Below are positions 33,275-43,412 of a stretch of 64,000 bases of DNA, piece by piece. The stretch lies in the NCBI GenBank assembly GCA_963662175.1, contig OY759219.1:47174675-47238674 (forward strand). The letters are read 5' to 3'. The translations under genes and the position numbers were made by a program. The stretch is from Aradus depressus. Taxonomy: Eukaryota; Arthropoda; Insecta; Hemiptera; Aradidae. The notes below the pieces were generated by a model that was not told the origin of the DNA, made no database searches, and worked only from the letters and a program-made list of their open reading frames with translations. How positions within the stretch are numbered: position 1 is the first letter of the stretch; the number at the start of each line of letters is the position of its first letter.

Positions 33275-33769
33275 GACTGATTGTAAGTTAAAACGTACCC
33301 ATCAGAAAAGTAAAAAAGAAAAAAAGGAAAACACACACGAAACAATAACATCAAATTAAAACATAAAACGAACAAAAGAAAGTAAAGATAAAATAAAGTA
33401 AAAGGAATAAACTGAGTTCAATTGAAATATTTTAAGTAAGGTTATTTTTTCAAGTTTCTAATGAACACATAAAGTTTCAAGTTTCGAATGAACACATAAC
33501 ATAAAATTCAAACAGAAATTAACCACAGTTCTTTTTTTAAAAAAAAAGGATCGAAAATATTTTAAACAATAAGTTTAAATAGCCTTCAAAGAAAACGAAT
33601 ATTGAGGAGCACAAAAACGTGTTGTTCACCATACGGTAGTTGGCCACGTCATCCCCCATCAAAAGTTAAACGTAAACTGTAATAAAACTTAGCAGAGATA
33701 TACTGCTCGTCAAAGTTGCTTCTCCAGTTAAGGAACCTGCACTCTTAAATAACATGAACAAATATTAAA

Positions 33770-34910
33770 TCTAAAAACCGTTTCGAAATCTAGCCAAGTC
33801 ATTTAGGTCCGATGTTTTAATCGGGAAGATAAAAATAAATTTGAGCACGTCGTCCTTCGGATTGGACTTTAAGCTATGATCGAGGGCTATTTCGTAAGTC
33901 AGGTACTGGATAATCAGTCGTATGTTATGTATCTAAACCTGGGTAGCTGAAATTTCACTTAAGTTAAAAAAACCTTGAGCACGTCGTCCTTCGGATGGGA
34001 CTTTCCCGATATATCTGAATCTGTCTATCAGTTTTAACTAATATTAAGCCTATAAACCGTTAAAATGCGAGAAATTTGAAGAATGGGATTTAGCACGACT
34101 TTTTTCGAAAAACATTTTTATTTCGATTTTTGTGTAGGATTCAGATATCACGGTTGTTATCTATCAGTTTTAACAAATATTAAAACTAAAAACCGTTTAA
34201 AAGCCAGAAATTTGAAGAATGGAGTCTACCGAGCTTAGGATCGCTATTTAGAAATCTAGCCAAGTCACTTAGGTCAGATGTTTTAATCGGGAAGATAAAA
34301 ATAAATATGAGCACGTCGTCCTTCGGATTAGACTTTAAGCTATGATCGAGGGCCTTTTCGTAAGTCAGGTACTCGATAATGAGTCGTATGTTATGTATCT
34401 AAACCTGGGTAGCTGAAATTTCACTTAGGTTAAAGAAACCTTGAGCACGTCGTCCTTCGGATTGGACTTCAAGCTATGATCGAGGGCCTTTTTGTATGTC
34501 AGGTACTGGATAATGAGTCGTATGTTATGTACCTAAACCTGGGTAGCTGAAATTTCATTTAGGTTAAAAATAGCTTGAGCACGTCGTCCTTCGGATTGGA
34601 CTTCAAGCTATGATCGAGGGTTTTTTTGTATGTTAGTTACTGGATAATGAGTCGTATGTTATGTATCTAAACCTGGGTAGCTGAAATATCACTTAGGTTA
34701 AAAATAACCTTGAGCACGTCGTCCTTCGGATGGGACTTTCCCGATGTATCTGAATCTGTCTATCAGTTTTAACTAATATTAAGCCTATAAACCGTTAAAA
34801 AGCGAGAAATTTGAAGAATGGGATTTAGCCCGACTTTTTTCGAAAAACATTTTTATTTCGATTTTATACTTTGTGTGAAGAACCAAGATGTTCTGGTCCA
34901 AATAAAGTGT
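33770..34910. repeat. SINE-derived complex tandem array (about 134-bp units)
   Basis: Units starting GAGCACGTCGTCCTTCGG lie at 33843, 33976, 34309, 34443, 34576 and 34712. They include the SINE-body segments GGACTTTAAGCTATGATCGA and GTCAGGTACT. Two units (33976, 34712) switch to a second module (CCCGATATATCTGAATCTGT ... TTTTTATTTCGATTTT), about 736 bp apart. A third module (GAAATCTAGCCAAGTCA) precedes two units. The array ends in AATAAAGTGTGTTGTTGTTG, a SINE/LINE-like tail. Confidence 0.75.
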
Positions 34911-34919
34911 GTTGTTGTT

Positions 34920-35065
34920 GTTTGACACAAAATTTAGTATGAAGATTCAGAAGCCACTATGTAAGTCAAATATTGAGTTTTAGCGCAAACGGTCGAATAG
35001 GTTTAGAGGGAGAGCGAAAACTTAATAGATTAATTCTTGCTGGGGAAGGACATAGCCGGTGATTC
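34920..35065. repeat. Dispersed repeat 'GGGGAAG' family, terminal fragment
   Basis: ACACAAAATTTAGTATGAAG, TTTTAGCGCAAACGG and GCTGGGGAAGGACATAGCCG match the end of the copy at 1993..2600. Confidence 0.5.
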
Positions 35066-35334
35066 AACGATGACTTTTTTTCTAATTTGATCTAAACTGT
35101 CAGAACGTTGAGGAAGTTGTCTGATTAGATAATGGTGTGAAGAGGATGTTGTGCCTCCGGAGACAGACCTCTGAAGGAGGACAATTGAAGAGTCATAGCG
35201 CTGTGTGCCAGAGCTACAGGAAGAAGTGAGGTCACAGCTATCTGTCACTACGCTAAACGGTTGCATGTCCTCCCGTGAGTAGCGCCACTTTATCATTACC
35301 GTCAGATGGCTACCCATAGATAGACCCCCTCCTC

Positions 35335-35395
35335 TATTTAGGGACCGTCCATAAATTAAGCAACGCATCTAGGGCGGTAAAGGAGGATCAGAAGA
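35335..35395. repeat. TIR-like end of a TAAATTA MITE
   Basis: TTTAGGGACCGTCCATAAAT then TAAGCAACGC. Comparable to one end of the 24366 element. No partner end was found. Confidence 0.35.
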
Positions 35396-35813
35396 GTGTG
35401 GCAGAAATGAAATATAACGCAAAAAACTAAAAATTGTCATTCTCTGAAAAGTTCTCAAATTCGTACAGTGTCGTTTATAAAGACCATTATTTATTTATTT
35501 ATTTGTACATATGCCCCAACAGGTTAATGTCCGTCCTGTAAGTCAAACAATAAAAACGTAATTTACAATTAGTATTACTACAATTAAAAAATAAAATGAA
35601 AATGAAGATGAACAAAATAAAATAAGAATCAAGTAAAATATAAATAATCGGCCAGAGAAGAAAATATTTATGTAAAATCATTAGAATCAATGACTTTGAA
35701 TTCCAAAAGTTCGAATTTCATTAAAAAAAGGTATAATATACCAGTATATGTTTTCAAAAACTAGGACGTTTCCTTTAAAAGTTGTCATAGGAGGAAAGTA
35801 TGGTATCTTGAAA

Positions 35814-36733
35814 GTCTGCAGTTCTCAGGAGGGCGGCAGAAGATCTGTGTACAAAAAGTCTGCAGTCCTCAGGAGGGCGGCAGAAGATCTGTGTACAAAA
35901 AGTCTGCAGTTCTCAGGAGGGCGGCAGAAGATCTGTGTACAAAAAGTCTGCAGTTCTCAGGAGGGCGGCAGAAGATCTGTGTACAAAAAGTCTGCAGTCC
36001 TCAGGAGGGCGGCAGAAGATCTGTGTACAAAAAGTCTGCAGTTCTCAGGAGGGCGGCAGAAGATCTGTGTACAAAAAGTCTGCAGTTCTCAGGAGGGCGG
36101 CAGAAGATCTGTGTACAAAAAGTCTGCAGTTCTCAGGAGGGCGGCAGAAGATCTGTGTACAAAAAGTCTGCAGTCCTCAGGAGGGCGGCAGAAGATCTGT
36201 GTACAAAAAGTCTGCAGTCCTCAGGAGGGCGGCAGAAGATCTGTGTACAAAAAGTCTGCAGTTCTCAGGAGGGCGGCAGAAGATCTGTGTACAAAAAGTC
36301 TGCAGTCCTCAGGAGGGCGGCAGAAGATCTGTGTACAAAAAGTCTGCAGTCCTCAGGAGGGCGGCAAATGATCTGTGTACAAAAAGTCTGCAGTCCTCAG
36401 GCTTCGTGAGAGTCAAGTCGAGGGGGATGCCAGGAGTACACAGCACCCGGGAGGCAGAACCAAGAGGGCGGCAGAAGATCTGTGTACAAAAAGTCTGCAG
36501 TTCTCAGGAGGGCGGCAGAAGATCTGTGTACAAAAAGTCTGCAGTCCTCAGGAGGGCGGCAGAAGATCTGTGCACAAAAAGTCTGCAGTCCGCAGGAGGG
36601 CGGCAGAAAATCTGTGTACAAAAAGTCTGTAGTCCTCAGGCTTCGTGAGAGTCAAGTCGAGGGGGATGCCAGGAGTACACAGCACCCGGGAGGCAGAACC
36701 AAGAGGGCGGCAGAAAATCTGAGTACAAAAAAT
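35814..36733. repeat. 44-bp tandem satellite, about 18 units, with two 70-bp inserts
   Basis: The unit GTCTGCAG(T/C)YCTCAGG...GCGGCAGAAGATCTGTGTAC then AAAAA recurs every 44 bp from 35814 to 36386 and again 36493-36625. Two copies are replaced at their right side by the same insert (CTTCGTGAGAGTCAAGTCGA ... CACCCGGGAGGCAGAACC), at about 36402 and 36641. Because 44 is not a multiple of 3 and no unit frame has a stop, long spurious open frames overlap here. No protein is inferred. Confidence 0.95.
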
Positions 36734-36860
36734 ATATTTAGTTTGAGGTTATCACAGTGCTTTATTATACCAAAAACGTTTTTACAATCGACTGAATAAC
36801 AAACTGAAGACGGAAATTAAACTATTTCGAAAAGCTAAATTTGATACTTACTTCTCCAAC

Positions 36861-38498
36861 TTGAATGCTGAAAATGGCAGTCTCTGGCGAAAAACTCGTC
36901 GGGTGCTGCGTCAACCAGCAACGTCAGTACCTCTGCGATATGACAATGACTCATGGGCCATAACAGACGAGGAGAAAGCAGAGCGCTTCGCCTCCCATCT
37001 CACACAAACCTTCACACCTCATCCAGACATGCATGATTTAACACATGAAACACATGTCTCACAAACACTACATATCCCATTACCCCTTTCACTCCCTCCC
37101 AAATCATTCACACCTTCTGAAGTCGCATTTGAAATTCAACACCTCCCCAAAAAGAAGTCCCCAGGGTATGACCTCATTACGGCTGAAGTTCTCAAGGAAT
37201 TACCTCGGAAAGCTGTCGTGTTCCTGACAACCCTGTTTAACTGCATACTACGCACAACACGCTTTCCAATTCAATGGAAACTCTCACACATTCTTATGAT
37301 ACTAAAATCAAAGAAGCCAGAACACTCTCCTTCCTCCTACCGACCTATCAGTCTTCTTCCACTATGTTCTAAACTCTTCGAAAAATTACTATACAAAAGG
37401 CTCATAACTATTCTTTCCAGTCAGCAAACACTTCCTCATCATCAGTTTGGCTTCCGCTCAGAACACTCCACAATACACCAGTTACACAGGGTTGTGGATT
37501 ACGTGGCGTCTGCCCTAGAAAGAAAGTTTTATGCAACGGGGGCGTTCCTGGATGTAAGTCAGGCTTTTGACCGAGTTTGGCACGCGGGACTTCTTTATAA
37601 ATTGAGACCGTTGCTTCCTCACACATATTATTTAATCATTCATTCATATCTAACAAACAGATACTTCGCCGTCCGTCAGGGCTCTGCTATCTCCTCAATA
37701 CGACCCATATTGGCGGGTGTACCGCAGGGTTCTGTCTTAGCTCCTTTATTATATACAATATACACATCTGACATGCCCACCTCCATCCACACAATGACAT
37801 ATATATACGCCGATGACACCGCCATCTTAGCTGCTGCTGACCTTCACATACACGCCTCATTTACACTACAACACCATCTCACACAAATTGAAAACTGGTG
37901 CAACACATGGAAAATCAAACTAAATACAGAAAAATCACAGCACATCACATTTACACTTCGACGAGAAACATGCCCCCCCGTTTTCATCTACGACAAGCCC
38001 CTCCCTCAAACTAATACTGTACGATACCTAGGACTGACATTGGATCGAAGACTGACATGGAATCCTCACACACGTCTCACACGAAACACGCTGAACCGTC
38101 GACTCAAAATACTCTACGGACTTCTAAATAGACGATCAAAATTAGACATGACACAAAAACGGAACTGTTATACTTACTTACTTAGACCATTATGGACATA
38201 CGGATCACAGATATACGGTTCAGCAAAAACATCCAACATCAAACGAATTCAGGCATTTCAGTCAAAAACCCTCAGACTGATAACACAATGCCCCCCATAC
38301 ATAAACAACAGAACACTTCATAACGATCTTATGATACACACAGTACCCGACACAATACAAACTATTTACATACGTTTTTTTAGAAAACTTTACACACATA
38401 CAAACCCAGAAATACGTACTTTATCTTCACAACACTTACCACAAAACCCCCCACGAAGGTTGAAGAGGAGGTGGAACCGCGACTTACTGCCACCTTAA
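36861..38498 (+). CDS. LINE reverse transcriptase, intact frame (N-terminally truncated)
   Basis: 545 codons from the first Met; the frame is open further left to about 36783. Motifs in order: KKSPGYDLITAEVLKELP, SSYRPISLLPLCSKLFEKLL (RT 2), HQFGFRSEHSTIHQL, FLDVSQAFDRVWH (first catalytic Asp), AGVPQGSVLAPLLYTIYTSD (RT 4), YIYADDTAIL (catalytic YADD), then KSQHITF, VRYLGLTLDRRLTW and the C-terminal domain ending PPRRLKRRWNRDLLPP. The endonuclease domain and ORF1 are missing because of 5' truncation, so it cannot move on its own. The unbroken frame and near-identical TSD indicate recent insertion. It is closest to the copy at 59989..61325. Confidence 0.92.
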   Translation: MNAENGSLWRKTRRVLRQPATSVPLRYDNDSWAITDEEKAERFASHLTQTFTPHPDMHDLTHETHVSQTLHIPLPLSLPPKSFTPSEVAFEIQHLPKKKSPGYDLITAEVLKELPRKAVVFLTTLFNCILRTTRFPIQWKLSHILMILKSKKPEHSPSSYRPISLLPLCSKLFEKLLYKRLITILSSQQTLPHHQFGFRSEHSTIHQLHRVVDYVASALERKFYATGAFLDVSQAFDRVWHAGLLYKLRPLLPHTYYLIIHSYLTNRYFAVRQGSAISSIRPILAGVPQGSVLAPLLYTIYTSDMPTSIHTMTYIYADDTAILAAADLHIHASFTLQHHLTQIENWCNTWKIKLNTEKSQHITFTLRRETCPPVFIYDKPLPQTNTVRYLGLTLDRRLTWNPHTRLTRNTLNRRLKILYGLLNRRSKLDMTQKRNCYTYLLRPLWTYGSQIYGSAKTSNIKRIQAFQSKTLRLITQCPPYINNRTLHNDLMIHTVPDTIQTIYIRFFRKLYTHTNPEIRTLSSQHLPQNPPRRLKRRWNRDLLPP

Positions 38499-38514
38499 TT
38501 CCTATTCGTTCTTA

Positions 38515-38847
38515 ATATTTTTATTTTTTTTTATTCTTTTACATTATTTTCCTTTACTTTTATCATCTCTCTTACCCATCCATCAAAGTTGTCTTTCAAT
38601 TCCTTTTTATTTATTTATTTATTTTTTTAAATTATTATTATTATTATTATTTTTTTATTTTTTTATTTTTTTTCCCTTGTCCTTATAATTAATATAAATT
38701 TTCGTCCCGAGGACCTACCACTGGGTGGCCTTCCTCTCACATGCCATTCACGCCAACGTCTCCATACCTACCAACATAGATGCTGGTTGTTGCCCCCTAG
38801 CAACAGTTGCATCTTTATGAATAAAAGCCAAAAAAAAAAAAAAAAAA
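38515..38847 (+). other. 3' UTR and poly(A) of the LINE at 36786
   Basis: T-rich with ATT repeats, then GGTGGCCTTCCTCTCACATG, GATGCTGGTTGTTGCC and AATAAAAGCC before poly(A). Related tails occur at 47930-47990, 50090-50205 and, inverted, 59989-60160. They define a shared LINE tail. Confidence 0.75.
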
Positions 38848-39481
38848 GTTTGAGGTTATCACAGTGCTTTATTATACCAAAAACTTTTTTACATATCAAT
38901 CTCCCCTCAAAAGATCATGTGTTGGATTCAACTGTCTTATGCCCTGAAATGAGGGAGAATTGAATTTGAGATATGGAGGGGGAGGAGTGATCTGAAAAAA
39001 CTTGTATAAGAAAGTCCTGTGTTGACCCCAGCCTACATATGTATAGGCCGGTATTAACCATAAATAAATTAATATATACATGCCAATATATATATTTATT
39101 TATTTATTTATTGTTAATCATTAACAGAATAAAAAACAAAACTATTTTTAAACTAAAAAAAAATGGTTTTAAATTGGTTGCCATTACAATATAAAGATTA
39201 CTTTGAACTAGTATTTCCAAAAGTAATTTATTGGAGAGCTAATGACATGTGTATTCTTCATCTCAGATTTCATTCAAGTTCATTGCTAGAATCGTTTCGG
39301 AATTTGCGTCCTCACAAAACGGTAATCACATGCAGTCATCATTAATTAATATATGGTTAGATCGGGTTCATCGGGGAACTTGAATCATGAAATTCCATTG
39401 ATTTTTTCTTTCATGATTACAATACTTTCTTATATTAAAAATGTAAAAATTATAAAAAAAAAAAAAAGTACCACAGTAGTA

Positions 39482-39880
39482 TAGACTAGAAGTAATACCC
39501 GGCGTTGCCCGGGGAACTTTGACTTTTCTCCCAATATCTCCTATAAGGCTATTCAGTTCTTCGACAGTACATTTATGATGTTATAATTTTCAATTATTCA
39601 TACGGAATAAGCCTTATAGTCCTTCAACTGTAGTAACGCTAGCTTTGTAGCTAAAACTAATTTATTCAAAAAGATTCCTCATTAATCGTTGCAATGGTTT
39701 TCGAGTTACGAAGATTGCGTGGGTGGATGCTGGGATGGACCAGATATTGAGGTACTAATACACCTATAACCTTCCACAGACGATGACGAACAAATTAAAA
39801 AAAAAATTAATCAAATCCATCAAGCCGTTCGTGAGTTATAGTGGTACAACGCACAGACATTTTCAGCTTTATATATATGA
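39482..39880 (+). mobile_element. CCCGGCGTTGCCCGGGG family element
   Basis: Starts ACTAGAAGTAATACCCGGCG and GTTGCCCGGGGAACTTTGAC, ends AATCCATCAAGCCGTTCGTG, AGTTATAGTGGTAC and TTCAGCTTTATATATATGAT. Same architecture as the minus copy at 11225..11632. The class is not assigned. Confidence 0.55.
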
Positions 39881-40074
39881 TTAGGAAACTTCATCACATT
39901 TCTGTTGAAAGAGAAAAGCGACGGAGAGTTGTTTGTGTGCGGCGTTGTAACCGCGGAGAGACATGCAACTGGAAGCCTAGAGAAGCAGTCACTTGGCAGC
40001 GCTCCTTTCCTTACCAAACCAGAACCTTCTTATCAAAAGATTTAGACAACTTTAAGGTTCTTGTGATTGTAGAT

Positions 40075-40185
40075 CCTTCTCCCTTCGGAGGAGACATTGG
40101 ATGACGGGCTCGATCCGGTGCGATGTCAGGTACTCCTGAAAGAACCGCAATCCTAATTAAATCTAAGAGAAGGGGTAAAATAGCA
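40075..40185 (+). repeat. Possible SINE-body remnant
   Basis: CCTTCGGAGGAGACATTGGA, CGATGTCAGGTACTCCTGAA and AATTAAATCTAAGAGAAGG align loosely with the SINE core. Very diverged. Confidence 0.35.
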
Positions 40186-40189
40186 TTGG

Positions 40190-40541
40190 ATGCATAGGTC
40201 CCTTGGTGTAGACATCATTCCTGCCTGTATGACTAAGAAACGTATTGATTTACAGCCAAATTATTTTTTGGCATATTCATTTTTGAAATTTAACTCCTCA
40301 TATATGCAGTACCTTATTGGATGCAATTTACCAATGTGCTCACCCCTGGCTATAATTGTGGAAGCAGCCCTTCGTTAATTGTGAAGTAGGGCACGTGTTT
40401 ATTGAGGATGCAGTGGCCACGCGACCTCGCTCCAGGTTGAATCCTGATTAAACATAAATAGCGTCCCCCTCTCCCCCTCCCTTCACAATACATATCCCCC
40501 CTGTTTAGCAATGGAATGCTCCCGAACCGATGAGTTCACTC

Positions 40542-40573
<32 letters not shown>

Positions 40574-41285
40574 AGAAACAGAACGCTCCATTTAGCCCCC
40601 AATTTGTTTGAACTTTGTTATTCAGAGAGAAGTCCGAGGTCGAGTGTATTTACCTTGAAGCAGACCTCAATCAACAGATCAAAGGAAGAGCTGTTCTGGA
40701 AAAAAGGATGAACGAGTATCAATGGATGATGAATGGAGGAAGTAGGCTGGGGAAAGTTGGGAGTTCGAATCTGTAACGCCAAACAACCAACCTAGGCAGT
40801 CATTAGGTAAAAGCAACTTCGGTGGAACAGCCTCAAACATAATATTTAACAGAAAATACCTAAAGAAACTCAATTGGTGTACAATTTTGAGACTTACTTT
40901 AATAATAGGTAATAATAAAAAATAAATAATAACATTTAAAGAACGTTGAACCTTTGATGAGCATGCCGTTGGGCATTTTAAAAGATGAACAACAAATTGC
41001 GAGAGTATCCGAGTAGTGATTTTGGACAAAACAGAAAACTCCAAGTAGACCATCACAACAGAGATCTTTTTCACCAAGTTCCTTAATTTAATTTTAAAAT
41101 GCCACAATATGCAATCAATCCGAATTCAGTTTATTTTTATTTTTATTAATAATAATAATAATAATTTATTTCCGTTAAACCAATACATGGTAATAGGATA
41201 CGTCAAATGAATTTATACATTAAGATAGCTTATATATTAGATATATAACTACTTGAGTAATGAAATTAATAAAAACTGTACAAAT
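40190..41285. other. Spacer, no gene seen
   Basis: Includes the poly(C) tract and a 142-codon minus frame (41107..40679) with no recognisable family. AT-rich and unsupported. Confidence 0.4.
40542..40574. repeat. Poly(C) tract, about 32 nt
   Basis: The longest homopolymer of the window. The proline-rich frame across it is an artefact. Confidence 0.95.
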
Positions 41286-41289
41286 AAAT

Positions 41290-41345
41290 ACTTAAAAATA
41301 TATGAGTATATATAAAATAATAATAATAATAATAATAATAATACA
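41290..41345. repeat. (TAA)n microsatellite
   Basis: AATAATAATAATAATAATAA between 41315 and 41343. A shorter ATAATA run is at 41148-41165. Confidence 0.85.
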
Positions 41346-41439
41346 AGATACGTTCATAAAAAGTAGACACATTTTTCAATTTAATACGAATTAAGATAAC
41401 TATTTTTCAAAAAAAACTCTTCGGATGTGTCTTTATCCC

Positions 41440-41480
41440 CCAACGATGTTACGGGACGTTGTTACGTCCCATCATCAGGT
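41440..41480 (-). ncRNA. Hammerhead-like core, PLE-type terminus
   Basis: Minus strand: CTGATGA (41478-41472), a perfect 7-bp stem II GGGACGT/ACGTCCC (41470-41464 with 41459-41453) and AACA loop, then GTAA where GAAA is canonical, then CATCGTTGGGGGATAAAG. One core base differs (A to T), so self-cleavage is unlikely. The stem itself is perfect. Confidence 0.45.
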
Positions 41481-41544
41481 CCCAACATGGCGAGATATAG
41501 AAAAGAAAGAAAACAATGTAACTGTAACAATATATGAAAAATAA

Positions 41545-41567
41545 TATATATATATATATATATATTA
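41545..41567. repeat. (TA)n microsatellite
   Basis: About 20 nt of TA repeats. Confidence 0.85.
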
Positions 41568-41769
41568 GTCAACTATAAATGAATGTATAAAAATGTCTAA
41601 ATAAAAAAATATACCTATATAAATGAATAAATAAAACAATAACGTACATTGGACGGACTTTTTAGGTGTGGAGGAACTCTGCCCAAAATATAAAAATGAA
41701 GGCATTGTATCAAATAATGATTTTGGATATGAAACACGATTCTTTGATAACATATAATTACAGTATAAT

Positions 41770-42050
41770 ATATACGAGATCTCCCTCCCCCTCCCCTTCC
41801 CTTCAGCCGATATTGTTGAAAATCGATAGGTGTTGTCCTTATTGGGTCCTGGATCCCCATATAAATTTCGTGTGGATACATTCATTTTATCAGAAATTAT
41901 CGTGTTCACAGACATACAAAATTGTTTTTTTTTTTTTCATTTTTTGGAATAAAGGGGTGATAAAACGAGAAATTCCTGTGAAAACTTCCCCAAATTTCTG
42001 TCCGATTACATAACATCCCCTACACTTCGTATAGTTGGGGAAGTAAAAAA
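41770..42050. repeat. Dispersed repeat 'GGGGAAG' family copy
   Basis: CCTTCAGCCGATATTGTTGA, CTTATTGGGTCCTGGATCCC, GATACATTCATTTTATCAGA and CTACACTTCGTATAGTTGGG then GAAG at the right end. The terminal hairpin is CTACAC/GTATAG. Confidence 0.65.
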
Positions 42051-42177
42051 AACAAAATGGATTCAAAAATGGGCCGCAACGTCCGAGGGGTGCATCAACG
42101 GCACTTCGCTGGATACTTGAGTGATGTAGAACTTGTGAATTGCGAGTGAGCTTCAAGAACAGTAGTTAACCTATGAA

Positions 42178-42440
42178 AAGTTTATTTTATCCGAGAGGTA
42201 AAATAAACTTAAGCATGTCGTCCTTCGGATGGGACGTTAAGCGATGGTCCCGAGTCTGTACTTTGTCAGGTACTCGTTAAATACCCCTGCCCTTGGTGAA
42301 TTAAAATATAGGGTAGGCAAAAATTTAGGACACCCACAGTAGAGTCGGGCTCATGTCCAAAAGAGTGACGAAAGAGCGCTCTGGTAGTAGGCGATATGAC
42401 CTCGTAGTTAGAGCCCGGGCATGAGTCATAATAACTAACC
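42178..42440 (+). mobile_element. tRNA-derived SINE, 5'-truncated
   Basis: Begins in the palindrome after the tRNA head (TTTATTTTATCCGAGAGGTA). Body and 3' end are intact (GATGGGACGTTAAGCGATGG, GAAAGAGCGCTCTGGTAGTA, GGGCATGAGTCATAATAACT). Confidence 0.88.
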
Positions 42441-42667
42441 ATAAATATAGGTATAAAAGTAACCCGTCAAAATATTCTGTTTTAGTGAAAACGTATTGAT
42501 AAATTGGTAGAAATGGTTGCCATTGCTAGCCATCTGTGGTGACCAAACATCATTATGCAGGCCCATTAACTGCAACTAATGTTCCCAATAATGCATTCAG
42601 AGGTCCTGACCGCTCTTGATTACATTTAAAAGTCGAATTCCACAAATAGATACAAATCATTCCAAGC

Positions 42668-42752
42668 AGTTCAATGATGCCAACCTGCCAATGATGCCAA
42701 CCTGCCAATGATGCCAACCTGCCAATGATGCCAACCTGCCAATGATGCCAAC
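42668..42752. repeat. 17-bp minisatellite, five copies
   Basis: AATGATGCCAACCTGCC repeated without substitution apart from the ends. Confidence 0.92.
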
Positions 42753-42776
42753 CTGTGCTAACTGAAAAAAATAATC

Positions 42777-42990
42777 GGTGATTCACCGGCAATGTACTTA
42801 CCCAGAAAGAATTAATCAATTAACTTTTCGTTTCCACTCCAAATCCAGTCGATTGTGTGCGTTAACTAATATTCTTTTCATTTTTAATATTTTGATTAGT
42901 ACAGTAATTTCCGAAAAGGATCCTAAAAAATATCGAAAGTTCAAGACGTTCAATTTTGAAGAAAGTATTCTTAAAAATTTCAATTAATTA
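42777..42990. repeat. Dispersed repeat 'GGGGAAG' family, terminal fragment
   Basis: GTGATTCACCGGCAATGTAC, TTACCCAGAAAGAATTAATC, CGTTTCCACTCCAAATCCAG. Matches the opposite terminus of the family. Confidence 0.5.
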
Positions 42991-43364
42991 AGATTTCTTT
43001 TAAATATAGTAATGATAATAATAAATTTGCAAAAATATTCAATCTAATCGAAAGGTATAAATTATCTTAGACTCCATCCAGTGTACACACATGTCTTCTC
43101 CCCAACCCTGCTTATTCATAGTAAGTCATTTTATGTTTACTCTTTATTATGTTCCACCTATTTGTCTATTTCCGTTATTAATGTTTATGTTTAGTAATGT
43201 AATCATATTTAACTTTAATGTTTAGTAATTATTCATGGTAAGTCAGTTTCAATTTTTAACTTGTTATTGTGTATTTTTAACGTTCAGTAATGTTTATCAA
43301 CAAAAAATTATTTTTTTTGTTTATTTTTGATTCTAATCTTGATTTCCCCCCCCCCATGTTTGTA

Positions 43365-43412
43365 GGCCCTGATGATGATATAAAATATATCGAAACGTTG
43401 GCATCTGAATAG
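43365..43412 (+). ncRNA. Hammerhead-like core with canonical CTGATGA and GAAA, PLE-type terminus
   Basis: Plus strand: CTGATGA (43369-43375), 6-bp stem II GATATA/TATATC (43377-43382 with 43386-43391) with AAA loop, GAAA (43392-43395), then CGTTGGCATCTGAATAGTG and a poly(T) run. This fits the conserved PLE 3'-end motif. The stem I/III partners and the UH cleavage triplet are not evident, so the motif may be partial. Confidence 0.5.

Larger units (their letters stand above)
36786..38847 (+). mobile_element. Young 5'-truncated Jockey-like LINE with poly(A) and 45-bp TSD
   Basis: Starts in the middle of ORF2 and ends at AATAAAAGCC plus a poly(A) run (to 38847). The flanks GTTTGAGGTTATCACAGTGC... 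at 36741-36785 and 38848-38892 are identical over 37 bp and continue to about 45 bp with one substitution. The 3' UTR has CTGGTTGTTGCCCCCTAGCA. The copy sits at the right edge of the 44-bp satellite. Confidence 0.92.

Noticed and set aside
35748..36799. Several overlapping 100-237 codon plus-strand frames
   Set aside because: They are the three frames of the stop-free 44-bp satellite, not proteins.
40511..40711. Poly-proline frame
   Set aside because: Created by the poly(C) tract; no supporting context.
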